The notes below the pieces were generated by a model. That model saw nothing but the letters and a program-made list of their open reading frames with translations. It searched no databases and was not told where the DNA came from. 64,000 bases of DNA from Streptomyces sp. NBC_01197 (GTDB lineage: Bacteria > Actinomycetota > Actinomycetes > Streptomycetales > Streptomycetaceae), in assembly GCF_036010505.1 (NCBI RefSeq), contig NZ_CP108569.1:2978001-3042000 (forward strand), read 5' to 3'. A program made the position numbers and the translations under genes. Of the stretch, positions 1 through 16,513 are shown one piece after another; position 1 is the first letter of the stretch; each line of letters starts with the position of its first letter.

Positions 1-438
1 CTCGATGGCGTGGATGGTCGTACCGACCGGGATGTTGCGCAGCGGCAGGTTGTTGCCCGGCTTGATGTCGGCACCTGCGCCGTTCTCCACCCGGTCGCCC
101 TGGCCCAGCTTGGCCGGGGCGAGGATGTAGCGCTTCTCGCCGTCTGCGTAGTGCAGCAGCGCGATGCGCGCGGTGCGGTTCGGGTCGTACTCGATGTGCG
201 CGACCTTGGCCGGCACGCCGTCCTTGTCGTGACGACGGAAGTCGATCACACGGAAGGCGCGCTTGTGTCCGCCACCCTGGTGGCGAACGGTGATCCGGCC
301 GGTGTTGTTACGGCCGCCCTTGCTGTGCAGAGGGCGAACCAGCGACTTCTCCGGCGTGGACCGCGTGATCTCGACAAAGTCGGCGACGCTGGAGCCACGA
401 CGGCCCGGGGTCGTCGGCTTGTACTTGCGGATACCCAT
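1..438 (-). CDS. rplB: 50S ribosomal protein L2 (partial, C-terminus outside window)
   Basis: Large-subunit protein that binds 23S rRNA near the peptidyl transferase centre. The 146 visible codons begin [15 protein letters not shown] and contain [20 protein letters not shown] and [17 protein letters not shown], the typical L2 N-terminal region. The gene runs off the left edge, so the RNA-binding C-terminal part is not seen. The ATG follows a GAGGA Shine-Dalgarno. It lies 48 nt downstream of rplW in the S10 operon, which presumably continues leftwards with rpsS and others. Confidence 0.95.
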   Translation of the reverse strand, partial: MGIRKYKPTTPGRRGSSVADFVEITRSTPEKSLVRPLHSKGGRNNTGRITVRHQGGGHKRAFRVIDFRRHDKDGVPAKVAHIEYDPNRTARIALLHYADGEKRYILAPAKLGQGDRVENGAGADIKPGNNLPLRNIPVGTTIHAIE

Positions 439-486
439 TTCTCAGTCCTCGGAATGTTCCGGACTTCTGGACGACTCAGGCCTCCG

Positions 487-810
487 TTAGGAGACCGGGC
501 CGCCGAAGATGTCGATACGGTCGCCCTCGGCAAGGGTCACAATGGCGCGCTTGGTGTCAGCGCGCTTTCCGAACCCGGTGCGGGTGCGCTTGCGCTTGCC
601 CTGGCGGTTGATCGTGTTGACTCCGGTGACCTTGACCGAGAAGACCGCTTCCACGGCCTGCTTGATCTGGGTCTTGTTGGAGCCCGGCGCGACGATGAAC
701 GTGTACTTGTTCTCGTCGAGCAGCGCGTAGCTCTTCTCGGAAACAACCGGCTTGACGAGGACGTCGCGCGGGTCCGTGAAGGTCTTGCTGGTAACGGTCG
801 CCTCAGCCAT
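487..810 (-). CDS. rplW: 50S ribosomal protein L23
   Basis: Ribosomal protein at the peptide exit tunnel, docking site for trigger factor and SRP. The product is 107 aa, close to the family length. It contains the L23 core [22 protein letters not shown] near the N-terminus and the basic loop [22 protein letters not shown]. Its ATG overlaps the rplD TGA by one base (TGATG), a sign of translational coupling. Identity is clear from sequence and operon position. Confidence 0.97.
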   Translation of the reverse strand: MAEATVTSKTFTDPRDVLVKPVVSEKSYALLDENKYTFIVAPGSNKTQIKQAVEAVFSVKVTGVNTINRQGKRKRTRTGFGKRADTKRAIVTLAEGDRIDIFGGPVS

Positions 811-1463
811 CAGACGTCGCTCCCTTCGGTCTCAGTGGTGGCCTTGGGGCCAGACACGAAGGACTCGAAGGCGGCCTTGGTGAAGACCACGTCATCGGAT
901 ACGAGCACGTCGTACGTGTTCAGCTGGCCCGGCTCCAGGAGGTGCACCTGGGGCAGGTTGCGGGCGGAGAGCCACGCGGCCTCGTCCGAACGCTCGGCGA
1001 CCAGGAGCACGTGCTTGCGCTCGCTGACCTTGCCGAGGAGGGACTTCGCGGCCTTCGTGGAGGCAGCGCCCTCGACCACGCCGGATACGACGTGGACGCG
1101 AGCGTTCTGCGCCCGGTCGGTGAGGGCACCGCGCAGGGCGGCGACCTTCATCTTCTTCGGGGTGCGCTGCGAGTAGTCACGCGGCTGCGGGCCGTGGACG
1201 ACGCCACCGCCGGCGAACTGCGGCGCACGGGTCGAACCCTGGCGCGCGCGGCCGGTGCCCTTCTGGCGGTAAGGCTTCTTACCGCCACCGCGGACTTCGC
1301 CACGACGCTTGGTCTTGTGCGTGCCCTGACGGGCCGCGGCCAGCTGTGCGACAACGACCTGGTGGATCAGCGGGATGCTGATCTTGGCGTCGAAGATCTC
1401 CGAGGGGAGTTCGACGGTCCCGGCCTTGTCGCCTGCCGGCGAAAGGATGTCAATGGTGCTCAT
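810..1463 (-). CDS. rplD: 50S ribosomal protein L4
   Basis: Large-subunit protein lining the exit tunnel; in some bacteria it also represses its own operon. The product is 217 aa starting [20 protein letters not shown]. The tunnel-loop segment [25 protein letters not shown] signature is present in the middle. The reading frame is open further upstream to 1565, but that stretch overlaps rplC and lacks family similarity, so the ATG at 1463 is chosen. The stop overlaps the rplW start. Confidence 0.96.
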   Translation of the reverse strand: MSTIDILSPAGDKAGTVELPSEIFDAKISIPLIHQVVVAQLAAARQGTHKTKRRGEVRGGGKKPYRQKGTGRARQGSTRAPQFAGGGVVHGPQPRDYSQRTPKKMKVAALRGALTDRAQNARVHVVSGVVEGAASTKAAKSLLGKVSERKHVLLVAERSDEAAWLSARNLPQVHLLEPGQLNTYDVLVSDDVVFTKAAFESFVSGPKATTETEGSDV

Positions 1464-1470
1464 CGGTTCC

Positions 1471-2115
1471 TCAAGCCCCCTTGGCCGCGGTACGGACCAG
1501 GACGAGGCCGCCGTTCGGACCGGGGACCGCGCCCTTGATGAGCAGCAGACCCTTCTCCGCGTCAACGGCGTGGACGGTCAGGTTCTGGGTGGTGACCCGC
1601 TCGTTGCCCATGCGGCCCGCCATGCGCATGCCCTTGAAGACACGGCCCGGGGTGGCACAGCCACCGATGGAGCCAGGCTTACGGTGCACGCGGTGGGCAC
1701 CGTGGGAAGCCTTGCCACCCTTGAAGTTGTGGCGCTTCATGACACCGGCGAAGCCCTTGCCCTTGCTCTTGCCCGTGACATCGACCTTGATGCCGGACTC
1801 GAACACCTGGGCGGTGATCTCCTGGCCCAGCGTGTACTCGCTGGCGTCAGGGGTGCGGAGCTCCACCAGGTGGCGGCGCGGAGTCACGTCGGCCTTGGCG
1901 AAGTGACCCTTGAGGGGCTTGTTCACCTTGCGAGGGTCGATCTCGCCGAAGGCGATCTGGACCGACTCGTAGCCGTCGATGTCGTTCGTACGGACCTGCG
2001 TCACGACGCACGGCCCGGCCTTGACGACGGTCACCGGGACAACCCGGTTGTTCTCGTCCCAGACCTGGGTCATGCCGAGCTTCTCGCCCAGGACGCCCTT
2101 GATGTTCTTAGTCAT
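1471..2115 (-). CDS. rplC: 50S ribosomal protein L3
   Basis: Assembly-initiating 50S protein that reaches towards the peptidyl transferase centre. The product is 214 aa, beginning [19 protein letters not shown] and carrying the L3 signature [17 protein letters not shown] followed by [19 protein letters not shown]. An in-frame GTG exists at 2127, but it lies inside the GAGGTGA Shine-Dalgarno, which is correctly spaced (8 nt) for the ATG at 2115. The gene is 7 nt upstream of rplD and 13 nt downstream of rpsJ. Confidence 0.95.
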   Translation of the reverse strand: MTKNIKGVLGEKLGMTQVWDENNRVVPVTVVKAGPCVVTQVRTNDIDGYESVQIAFGEIDPRKVNKPLKGHFAKADVTPRRHLVELRTPDASEYTLGQEITAQVFESGIKVDVTGKSKGKGFAGVMKRHNFKGGKASHGAHRVHRKPGSIGGCATPGRVFKGMRMAGRMGNERVTTQNLTVHAVDAEKGLLLIKGAVPGPNGGLVLVRTAAKGA

Positions 2116-2128
2116 CTCGCGCGTCACC

Positions 2129-2437
2129 TCAGAGCTTGATCTCGATGTCGACGCCCGCCGGCAGGTCGAGACGCATCAGCGAGTCAACCGTCTTCGGCGT
2201 GGGGTCGAGGATGTCGATGAGGCGCTTGTGCGTGCGCATCTCGAAGTGCTCGCGCGAGTCCTTGTACTTGTGCGGCGACTTGATGACGCAGTACACGTTC
2301 TTCTCAGTGGGCAGCGGCACCGGGCCTGCGACCGACGCACCAGTTCGCGTCACCGTCTCGACGATCTTCTTTGCCGAAGAGTCGATGACCTCGTGGTCGT
2401 AGGCCTTGAGCCGGATGCGGATCTTCTGTCCCGCCAT
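2129..2437 (-). CDS. rpsJ: 30S ribosomal protein S10
   Basis: First gene of the S10 operon; a 30S head protein that is also NusE, partner of NusB in antitermination. The product is 102 aa, the usual length, and starts [21 protein letters not shown]. It carries the S10 signature around [30 protein letters not shown] purine-rich AGGACT precedes the ATG. The leader upstream contains a hairpin shared with the rpsL leader. Confidence 0.97.
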   Translation of the reverse strand: MAGQKIRIRLKAYDHEVIDSSAKKIVETVTRTGASVAGPVPLPTEKNVYCVIKSPHKYKDSREHFEMRTHKRLIDILDPTPKTVDSLMRLDLPAGVDIEIKL

Positions 2438-2957
2438 GGCTACTCAGTAGTCCTGTCTCTCGTAACGCTCTGGGACCCGGCGGGTCCTGCGTCCGTCTCC
2501 GACCCACGCGGTCGGGCGTGTCGCATTCCCTCTACGAAGATCTCCCGAAGGATTTCCCAACCAAGGGGTGCGGGCCAGTGACCGCGAGCCGGGGGCGAAC
2601 ACCCACCGGGCGCCTGGTCGGCACCCCGCTGACGCTTCCCGGAAGATTCCCGTACGTCCGCCTCAGCGCTGCCTTACGGCAGTTGGGGCGACGAGTACTG
2701 TGGGACTTGCTTCCAGTCCTCCCGACGGGAGGCGCGCAGCATCGGCACTCAACCGAGCAACCCCGATAGTCTGCCATACGGGTCACCACGGACGCCAATC
2801 GCGGCCGGAGACTGTACCCCAGCACTCCCCCGGCCGGACGCGGCCCACCTGTGAAGCCGTACGGGGCGGTCGGGCGGTGTTGCCCCCATCACCTCAATGG
2901 GTGAATACAGGTTGCTTCTGCATATGCCAGAGGCCCATTACTCCTAGCGTTCCCCAC
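2438..2957 (-). promoter_or_regulatory. S10 operon leader and promoter region (about 520 nt without a gene)
   Basis: No coding sequence is supported here. The stretch holds several inverted repeats readable on the minus strand: GGACCC/GGGTCC at 2473-2487, CCGACC/GGTCGG at 2499-2515 (shared with the rpsL leader), CTGCC/GGCAG at 2669-2682, and a CTCCCG-type hairpin near 2718-2732. A -10-like TACAGT lies at 2811-2816 on the minus strand, but I find no convincing -35 partner, so the promoter is not placed. The left half is probably the 5' leader of the rpsJ transcript. Confidence 0.5.
2498..2523 (-). promoter_or_regulatory. Conserved leader hairpin, copy 1 (upstream of rpsJ)
   Basis: A 26-nt block, 61 nt upstream of the rpsJ start, forms the stem CCGACC (2499-2504) / GGTCGG (2510-2515) around a 5-nt loop. 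The same block, with one mismatch, occurs upstream of rpsL at 12177-12202. Its presence in two ribosomal-protein leaders at similar distances suggests a shared cis-regulatory RNA or protein-binding site; the function is inferred. Confidence 0.6.
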
Positions 2958-3615
2958 ATGGTCAATTCATCGCATGAGGCGATGCACCGCGTACTACCTG
3001 GCCCATCTGCACGCAAAGTACGGCCTGGGTCCGGTCCTGCTGGTGGTCTGCCAGGACGAGTCCACCGCACGCTGGGCCACCGGCCCGATTCGTATCGGCC
3101 CACCGGAATGGCCCTCGCTCACGGTGCGGCCCCTGGTGCTTGGCCCTCACAACGTCCCGGTCGTGACCGATGCGTCGGTCGCGGCCCGGGACCTCCCGCT
3201 GGCCGTGTTCTCCGCCATCACACACGGTAAGAAGCCGTATGCGGCTGCCATACTGAAGGCGCTGGCACCCGCGCTCAAGACCGTCGACCCGGACACAGCG
3301 ACGATTCTCGCCGAACTCACCGAACTCGGCCTGGGTGACAACCCGGCCGCCACGATCTGGAGGAAACTCATGGCCGCCGACCTCTCCTTCTTCCGCTCGG
3401 AGACCTCCCAGCGTCTGCGCGCGGAGGGCCGTGCCGAAGGGGAGGCCAAGGGCGAGGCGAAATCCGTTCTGCGGATCCTTGACCGGCGCGGTATCGAGAC
3501 CTCTCAGGAAGTGATCGACCGGATCACCGCCTGCGCCGACCCGGACACCCTCCTGAGCTGGCTCGACCGGGCGCTCACCGCCACCACCGCGGACGATCTC
3601 TTCACCGAGGACTGA
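2958..3615 (+). pseudogene. Remnant of an Rpn/YhgA-like (PD-(D/E)XK nuclease-type) Streptomyces protein with internal deletion and frameshift
   Basis: From 2958 one frame reads MVNSSHEAMHR, the N-terminus I recall for a large Streptomyces family of about 290-aa putative nuclease/transposase-like proteins. Near 2989 the match jumps to the +1 frame as AYYLAHLHAKYG, which belongs roughly 75-80 residues further into that family. It then continues intact (LLVVCQDESTARWATGPIRIGPP, VLGPHNVPVVTD, a GRAEGEAKGEAK spacer, WLDRALTATTADDLF) to the TGA at 3613-3615. The segment lost is where the catalytic acidic/ExQ core would lie. The remaining 213-codon frame from ATG 2974 has no Shine-Dalgarno. It is read as a decayed gene; family identity is from memory. 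Confidence 0.75.
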
Positions 3616-3647
3616 CGCCGCTGCTCGCAGCTGCGCCTCACAGCGGG

Positions 3648-3677
3648 CTGGCCCCGCTCCAGCGGGAGCGGGGCCAG
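3648..3677. terminator. Bidirectional terminator between the nuclease remnant and gdhA
   Basis: Perfect 13-bp stem, CTGGCCCCGCTCC at 3648-3660 paired with GGAGCGGGGCCAG at 3665-3677, with a 4-nt loop. It lies between two convergent reading frames, 26 nt past the gdhA stop. U-tracts are weak, as is usual in Streptomyces. Confidence 0.75.
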
Positions 3678-3703
3678 TATCACCAGGCGCTTCTCTCAGC
3701 TTC

Positions 3704-5476
<1,773 letters not shown>

Positions 5477-7612
5477 ATGGGGATATCGCACACAGGGATA
5501 TCGGAGGGGCCCGGCCCCGCCCACCAGGAGCCCGGTCCCGCCCGCCAAGGATCTGGCCCCTCCCGGAGGTTCCTGCTCGCGGGGCTCGGTACGGCCGCCG
5601 CGGCCGCCGCGCTCACCGCCTGCTCCGTGCCCGCCTCGCCGCGCCGCACCACCAGCACCGCCGACCCCATGCCGGGCAAGGCCATCTCCATAGCCAGGCA
5701 CGACCGGCTCATGCAGATACTGGCCCACCCCGACGACGACATGTACTTCATGAACCCGGACACCCAGCGGATGCTGGACTCCGGAACGCCCCTGGTCTGC
5801 GTGTACGTCACCGCAGGTGAGGCCACCGGTATCAACGTCATCGCGGGCCAGCCGCGCCCCGTCCCCGACAAGCCCGCCTACTCATCGGCCCGCCACCAGG
5901 GCCTGCGCCAGGCGTACGCGGTGCAGCTGGGCCTCTCCCCGTTCACGAAGTGGCAGAAGGACGTCGTGACCCTGCGCGGTGGCCGCCGCGCCGAGGTCAA
6001 CACGCTGGTGCGGGGCGTCCGCCGGGTCGAACTGGTCTTCCTCAACACCGCCATGCACACCTCCCACGGGCGGCTCGGTCTGCCGTCGCTCTGGGCCGAC
6101 CGGGGGCTCAGCCTGCGGACCGTGGTCGCGGAGGGCTCCCCGCTCCAGGAGGCGGACTCGTACACGTACGACGCCCTGGTCGACGTGCTCACCGGGCTGA
6201 TGGCGCAGTACCGCCCGACCGTCATCCACACCCTCGACCCCGACCCGGACATCCAGCACAGCCCGACCGCCGTCCGCCGCAAGGACAGCGAGCAGGTCGG
6301 CTACTCGGACCACGCGGACCACACCGCCACCGCCTCCTTCAGCTGGGCGGCGATGATCCGCTGGGTCGCGGAGGCAACGCAGGGGAAGGGCGAGGTGCCC
6401 GCCTTCGTAGCCACCGCCTACCGGGGCTACTACAACCGCCACTGGCCGAAGAACCTGTCGCCGAAGGTGCTCGCCCAGAAGGCCGCGAACCTGCTCCCGT
6501 ACGGCGGTAACGAGGCCTGGAACTGCGGAAACCCGGGCGGCTGCGGCGACTACAACGTGGGCATCGGCCGTCCGCTGACCAACAAGAAGGGGTGGGTCCG
6601 CTCCACCCACTACCGCTATCCGGGCCCGCGTCCCGTCCTGGCCACCGGGCAGGACGGGCGCCTCGTCGGGTACGGGGTCCTCGGCCTGCGCGCGGTCCGC
6701 TGGCGCGAGACGGCGCCGGGCAGCGGCCAGTGGGGGGCGCCGCACGACCTGGGCGGCGGACCGCTGGCCCCGACGCTCGGTGCGGCCGCGCTCAAGGACG
6801 GCCGGCAGCTGCTGTTCGCGCTGCGGTTCTCCTCGATAGCAGGCCACGGCGCGGCCAACACGCGCGAGATAGTGCTACTCCAACAGCGCACGCCCGGTGG
6901 GAAGTTCGCGGCGTGGACCGGGCTCGGCAACCCGGAGAGCGACCCGGACCGGGGTCGTCGAATAGGCGTCCCCGTCGCGATCACCGACCGCGCGGGGCAA
7001 GTACACCTCTTCATACGCGACGCCGCCCAGGGCATCAGCACCCGGGTCCGGTCCACCGGGGGAAGCTGGTCCCCCTGGCGGAGCCTGGGCGGCGGCCAGA
7101 TCCAGGACGGCCTCTCCGCCATGGTCGACTCGGCGGGCCGCGTCCATCTCTTCGCATCGGGCCGGGACACCGTGCACCACTGGACCCAGACCGTCGCGGG
7201 CGGCCCGGTGCTGCTGTACCCGGACCCCCTCCTTCCACTGCCGGGCGACTCCCCCACCGCGACCGCCGCACCGGACGGCGGCGTGGACGTGTACTACCGC
7301 AGGCCGGCGACGGCCGCGACGACCCACGTACACCTGGGCGGCACCCGCCCCGGCGCCCGTGCGGGCACCCGCGCCGACACCCGCGCAGCGGAGCCCGCGC
7401 TGCTCGGCCAGGACGATCTCGGCCGCATCCAGCTCCTGCTGAACGGGAAGGTGCTGCGGCGCACCGACGGCGTCGTACCGCTCGGGGGGGCCTCCCTGCT
7501 GGCCGAGGGCACCAGGACCGCCAGGATCGCCGGGGACTCTTCCGGCCCGACCGTGGCGGGTCTCGGCCCGGGAGCACTCCCCTGGCTGTGGCGCCCGGTC
7601 CGGGACGTGTAG
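5477..7612 (+). CDS. Secreted lipoprotein: PIG-L/LmbE-type deacetylase with C-terminal beta-propeller-like region
   Basis: The product is 711 aa. SRRFLLAG (from residue 29) followed by a hydrophobic run and LTAC with Cys49 suggests a twin-arginine-type signal ending in a lipobox. The catalytic domain has the LmbE zinc motif AHPDDD (residues 83-88) and a downstream HADHTA. About residues 370-711 hold repeated [L/V]xxFxR and WSPWRSLGG-like strands typical of PLL/sialidase-like propellers, probably carbohydrate or surface binding. ATG 5477 has GGAG at 7 nt; the alternative GTG 5450 has poorer spacing. The family removes N-acetyl groups from N-acetylglucosamine-type substrates; the substrate here is unknown. 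Confidence 0.8.
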   Translation: MGISHTGISEGPGPAHQEPGPARQGSGPSRRFLLAGLGTAAAAAALTACSVPASPRRTTSTADPMPGKAISIARHDRLMQILAHPDDDMYFMNPDTQRMLDSGTPLVCVYVTAGEATGINVIAGQPRPVPDKPAYSSARHQGLRQAYAVQLGLSPFTKWQKDVVTLRGGRRAEVNTLVRGVRRVELVFLNTAMHTSHGRLGLPSLWADRGLSLRTVVAEGSPLQEADSYTYDALVDVLTGLMAQYRPTVIHTLDPDPDIQHSPTAVRRKDSEQVGYSDHADHTATASFSWAAMIRWVAEATQGKGEVPAFVATAYRGYYNRHWPKNLSPKVLAQKAANLLPYGGNEAWNCGNPGGCGDYNVGIGRPLTNKKGWVRSTHYRYPGPRPVLATGQDGRLVGYGVLGLRAVRWRETAPGSGQWGAPHDLGGGPLAPTLGAAALKDGRQLLFALRFSSIAGHGAANTREIVLLQQRTPGGKFAAWTGLGNPESDPDRGRRIGVPVAITDRAGQVHLFIRDAAQGISTRVRSTGGSWSPWRSLGGGQIQDGLSAMVDSAGRVHLFASGRDTVHHWTQTVAGGPVLLYPDPLLPLPGDSPTATAAPDGGVDVYYRRPATAATTHVHLGGTRPGARAGTRADTRAAEPALLGQDDLGRIQLLLNGKVLRRTDGVVPLGGASLLAEGTRTARIAGDSSGPTVAGLGPGALPWLWRPVRDV

Positions 7613-7671
7613 CCGTACAGCAGCCGGACCAGCGACACGGCGAAGAGACGGACTCAGAAGAGCCGGACACA

Positions 7672-7718
7672 CAGAAGGGCCCCCGGTCCGCCGCGAACGG
7701 CGGGCAGGGGGCCCTCTG
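7672..7718. terminator. Strong terminator downstream of tuf (also facing the PIG-L gene)
   Basis: Long near-perfect inverted repeat. The left arm is CAGAAGGGCCCCCGGTCCGC and continues, the loop is near CGAA at 7693-7696, and the right arm ends CCCTCTG. The stem is about 20 bp and lies 50 nt past the tuf stop codon and 60 nt past the PIG-L stop codon, so it can end transcripts from both sides. Confidence 0.85.
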
Positions 7719-7766
7719 CTGTTACCAGGTGCTCTGTGTGAGCAGCCAGGTCAGACCGTCAAGTGA

Positions 7767-8960
<1,194 letters not shown>

Positions 8961-9117
8961 TGGGTCCTCCTGGAGTGGTTCTGTACGCCTTGCTTCATCG
9001 GCGCCAGGTGATCTTTGCTGGGATGCCGGGGCCCGGGGCACCCGCCGCATTGCTTGCGCTCTGCGTCGATTGCCCCAGTGGCTCCGGTGATAAGCCTAAA
9101 GCGTGGACTCGGAAGAG

Positions 9118-11247
<2,130 letters not shown>

Positions 11248-11285
11248 AAGGCTCAATCTTCTCTCGGTCTCGATGTGGGTAGCGA

Positions 11286-11756
11286 CTACCAGCGGTAGTG
11301 CGCGAAGGCCTTGTTGGACTCGGCCATCTTGTGGGTGTCCTCACGCTTCTTGACGGCAGCGCCAAGACCGTTCGAGGCGTCGAGCAGCTCGTTGGTGAGC
11401 CGCTCGGTCATCGTCTTCTCGCGACGGGCGCGGGAGTAGCCGACGACCCAGCGCAGCGCGAGGGTGGCGGCGCGACCGGGCTTGACCTCGATCGGCACCT
11501 GGTAGGTGGCGCCACCGACACGGCGGGACTTGACCTCGAGAGACGGCTTGACGTTCTCAAGAGCGCGCTTCAGCGTGATGACCGGGTCGGCGCCGGTCTT
11601 CTCGCGAAGGCCCTCCATGGCGCCGTACACGATCCGCTCGGCGGTGGAACGCTTGCCGTTCAGCAGGATCTTGTTGATCAGCGAGGTGACAAGAGGAGAA
11701 CCATAGACCGGGTCAATGATGACCGGGCGCTTCGGGGCGGGGCCCTTACGAGGCAT
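11286..11756 (-). CDS. rpsG: 30S ribosomal protein S7
   Basis: Head-domain organiser of the small subunit, contacting 16S rRNA and E-site tRNA. The product is 156 aa, the standard length, starting [21 protein letters not shown], with [35 protein letters not shown] (the S7 signature region). It starts 2 nt after the rpsL stop codon, with AAGGAG located inside the end of rpsL, so translational coupling is likely. Confidence 0.97.
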   Translation of the reverse strand: MPRKGPAPKRPVIIDPVYGSPLVTSLINKILLNGKRSTAERIVYGAMEGLREKTGADPVITLKRALENVKPSLEVKSRRVGGATYQVPIEVKPGRAATLALRWVVGYSRARREKTMTERLTNELLDASNGLGAAVKKREDTHKMAESNKAFAHYRW

Positions 11757-11758
11757 TC

Positions 11759-12130
11759 TTACTTCTCCTTCTTGGCGCCGTAGCGGCTGCGGGCCTGCTT
11801 GCGGTTCTTGACACCCTGGGTGTCGAGCGAACCGCGGATGATCTTGTAGCGAACACCGGGCAGGTCCTTCACACGGCCACCACGCACGAGCACGATCGAG
11901 TGCTCCTGCAGGTTGTGTCCCTCACCCGGGATGTAGGCCGTGACCTCAATGCCGGAGGTCAGACGAACACGCGCGACCTTACGGAGCGCCGAGTTGGGCT
12001 TCTTCGGGGTGGTCGTGAAGACACGGGTGCAGACACCACGACGCTGGGGCGAGCCCTCAAGCGCGGGAGTCTTGTTCTTCTCGACCTTGTCCTGCCGGCC
12101 CTTCCGGACCAGCTGCTGGATCGTAGGCAC
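11759..12130 (-). CDS. rpsL: 30S ribosomal protein S12
   Basis: Decoding-centre protein and streptomycin-resistance target. The product is 123 aa. GTG 12130 follows GGAG at 5 nt and gives the family start (M)[14 protein letters not shown]; the frame is open to 12256, but that part is leader. Lys43 (TTTPKKPNS) and Lys88 (GRVKDLPGV), whose substitution gives streptomycin resistance, are both wild type. It is the first gene of the str operon. Confidence 0.97.
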   Translation of the reverse strand: MPTIQQLVRKGRQDKVEKNKTPALEGSPQRRGVCTRVFTTTPKKPNSALRKVARVRLTSGIEVTAYIPGEGHNLQEHSIVLVRGGRVKDLPGVRYKIIRGSLDTQGVKNRKQARSRYGAKKEK

Positions 12131-12176
12131 TACTTCTCCGGTTTCTGTGTGCCGTGTAGAACTAACCTGGAACCAC

Positions 12177-12202
12177 TCCGACCCACGCGGTCGGGTGTGT
12201 CG
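12177..12202 (-). promoter_or_regulatory. Conserved leader hairpin, copy 2 (upstream of rpsL)
   Basis: The stem CCGACC (12178-12183) / GGTCGG (12189-12194) with a 5-nt loop lies 47 nt upstream of the rpsL start. The 26-nt block matches the rpsJ leader block at 2498-2523 at 25 positions. It is inside the transcribed leader if the promoter at 12322-12350 is used. Confidence 0.6.
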
Positions 12203-12321
12203 AATACTGCAGACCCCCGCCGAGGTGGCGGGAAGGGCACAGATTGCGGTGGTCACTTACAGCTCGTCATGCGGTTGAAGACACGCACAGGAGCCAGGGC
12301 ACACCCCAGGCACAAGGTCAG

Positions 12322-12350
12322 AGCGTACCTACCGCATCGGCTGCGGTCAA
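12322..12350 (-). promoter_or_regulatory. str operon promoter (rpsLp)
   Basis: On the minus strand, -35 TTGACC (12345-12350) and -10 TACGCT (12322-12327) are separated by 17 nt, matching the Streptomyces housekeeping-sigma consensus. Transcription would begin near 12315, giving a leader of about 185 nt to the rpsL GTG, which contains the conserved hairpin. The 356-nt gap between rpoC and rpsL otherwise holds only this leader and the rpoC terminator. Confidence 0.75.
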
Positions 12351-12436
12351 AACAAATGCCCACGCGGGCGGACAGACCGCCCCGGGGCCGCACAGAGCGG
12401 GCCGGCCGGGACCGGGTACGCCGTGAGCCGGCACCC

Positions 12437-12473
12437 CGAAGGGCGGCCACCCCGCTGGGATGACCGCCCTTCG
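12437..12473 (-). terminator. Terminator downstream of rpoC
   Basis: Inverted repeat CGAAGGGCGG (12437-12446) / CCGCCCTTCG (12464-12473) with a 17-nt loop that can pair further (CACCCC/GGGATG). It starts 14 nt after the rpoC stop and separates rpoBC from the str promoter. Its arms resemble those of the rplL terminator. Confidence 0.8.
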
Positions 12474-12486
12474 TCAGACATACGCC

Positions 12487-16386
<3,900 letters not shown>

Positions 16387-16513
16387 TTGTCGTCAATCCC
16401 TCTTTCGGGGGTTCGAGCCCCTCGCGTCAGCGAGAAAAATGGGCACTTCAGCAATGGTCTGAACGGGTCCGGGGAGAGCCGGCCGCCTCAGTGCGAGGCG
16501 GCCGGCCAACCCG

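Noticed and set aside
2811..2840. S10 operon promoter around TACAGT
   Set aside because: No -35 resembling TTGAC at 16-19 nt; kept only as a general leader region.
2974..3615. Intact 213-aa hypothetical protein
   Set aside because: The frame begins inside a disrupted family N-terminus without a ribosome-binding site; interpreted as a pseudogene instead.
8961..9117. Separate tuf promoter in the fusA-tuf gap
   Set aside because: A -10-like TAGGCT is present but lacks a supporting -35; not listed as a feature.
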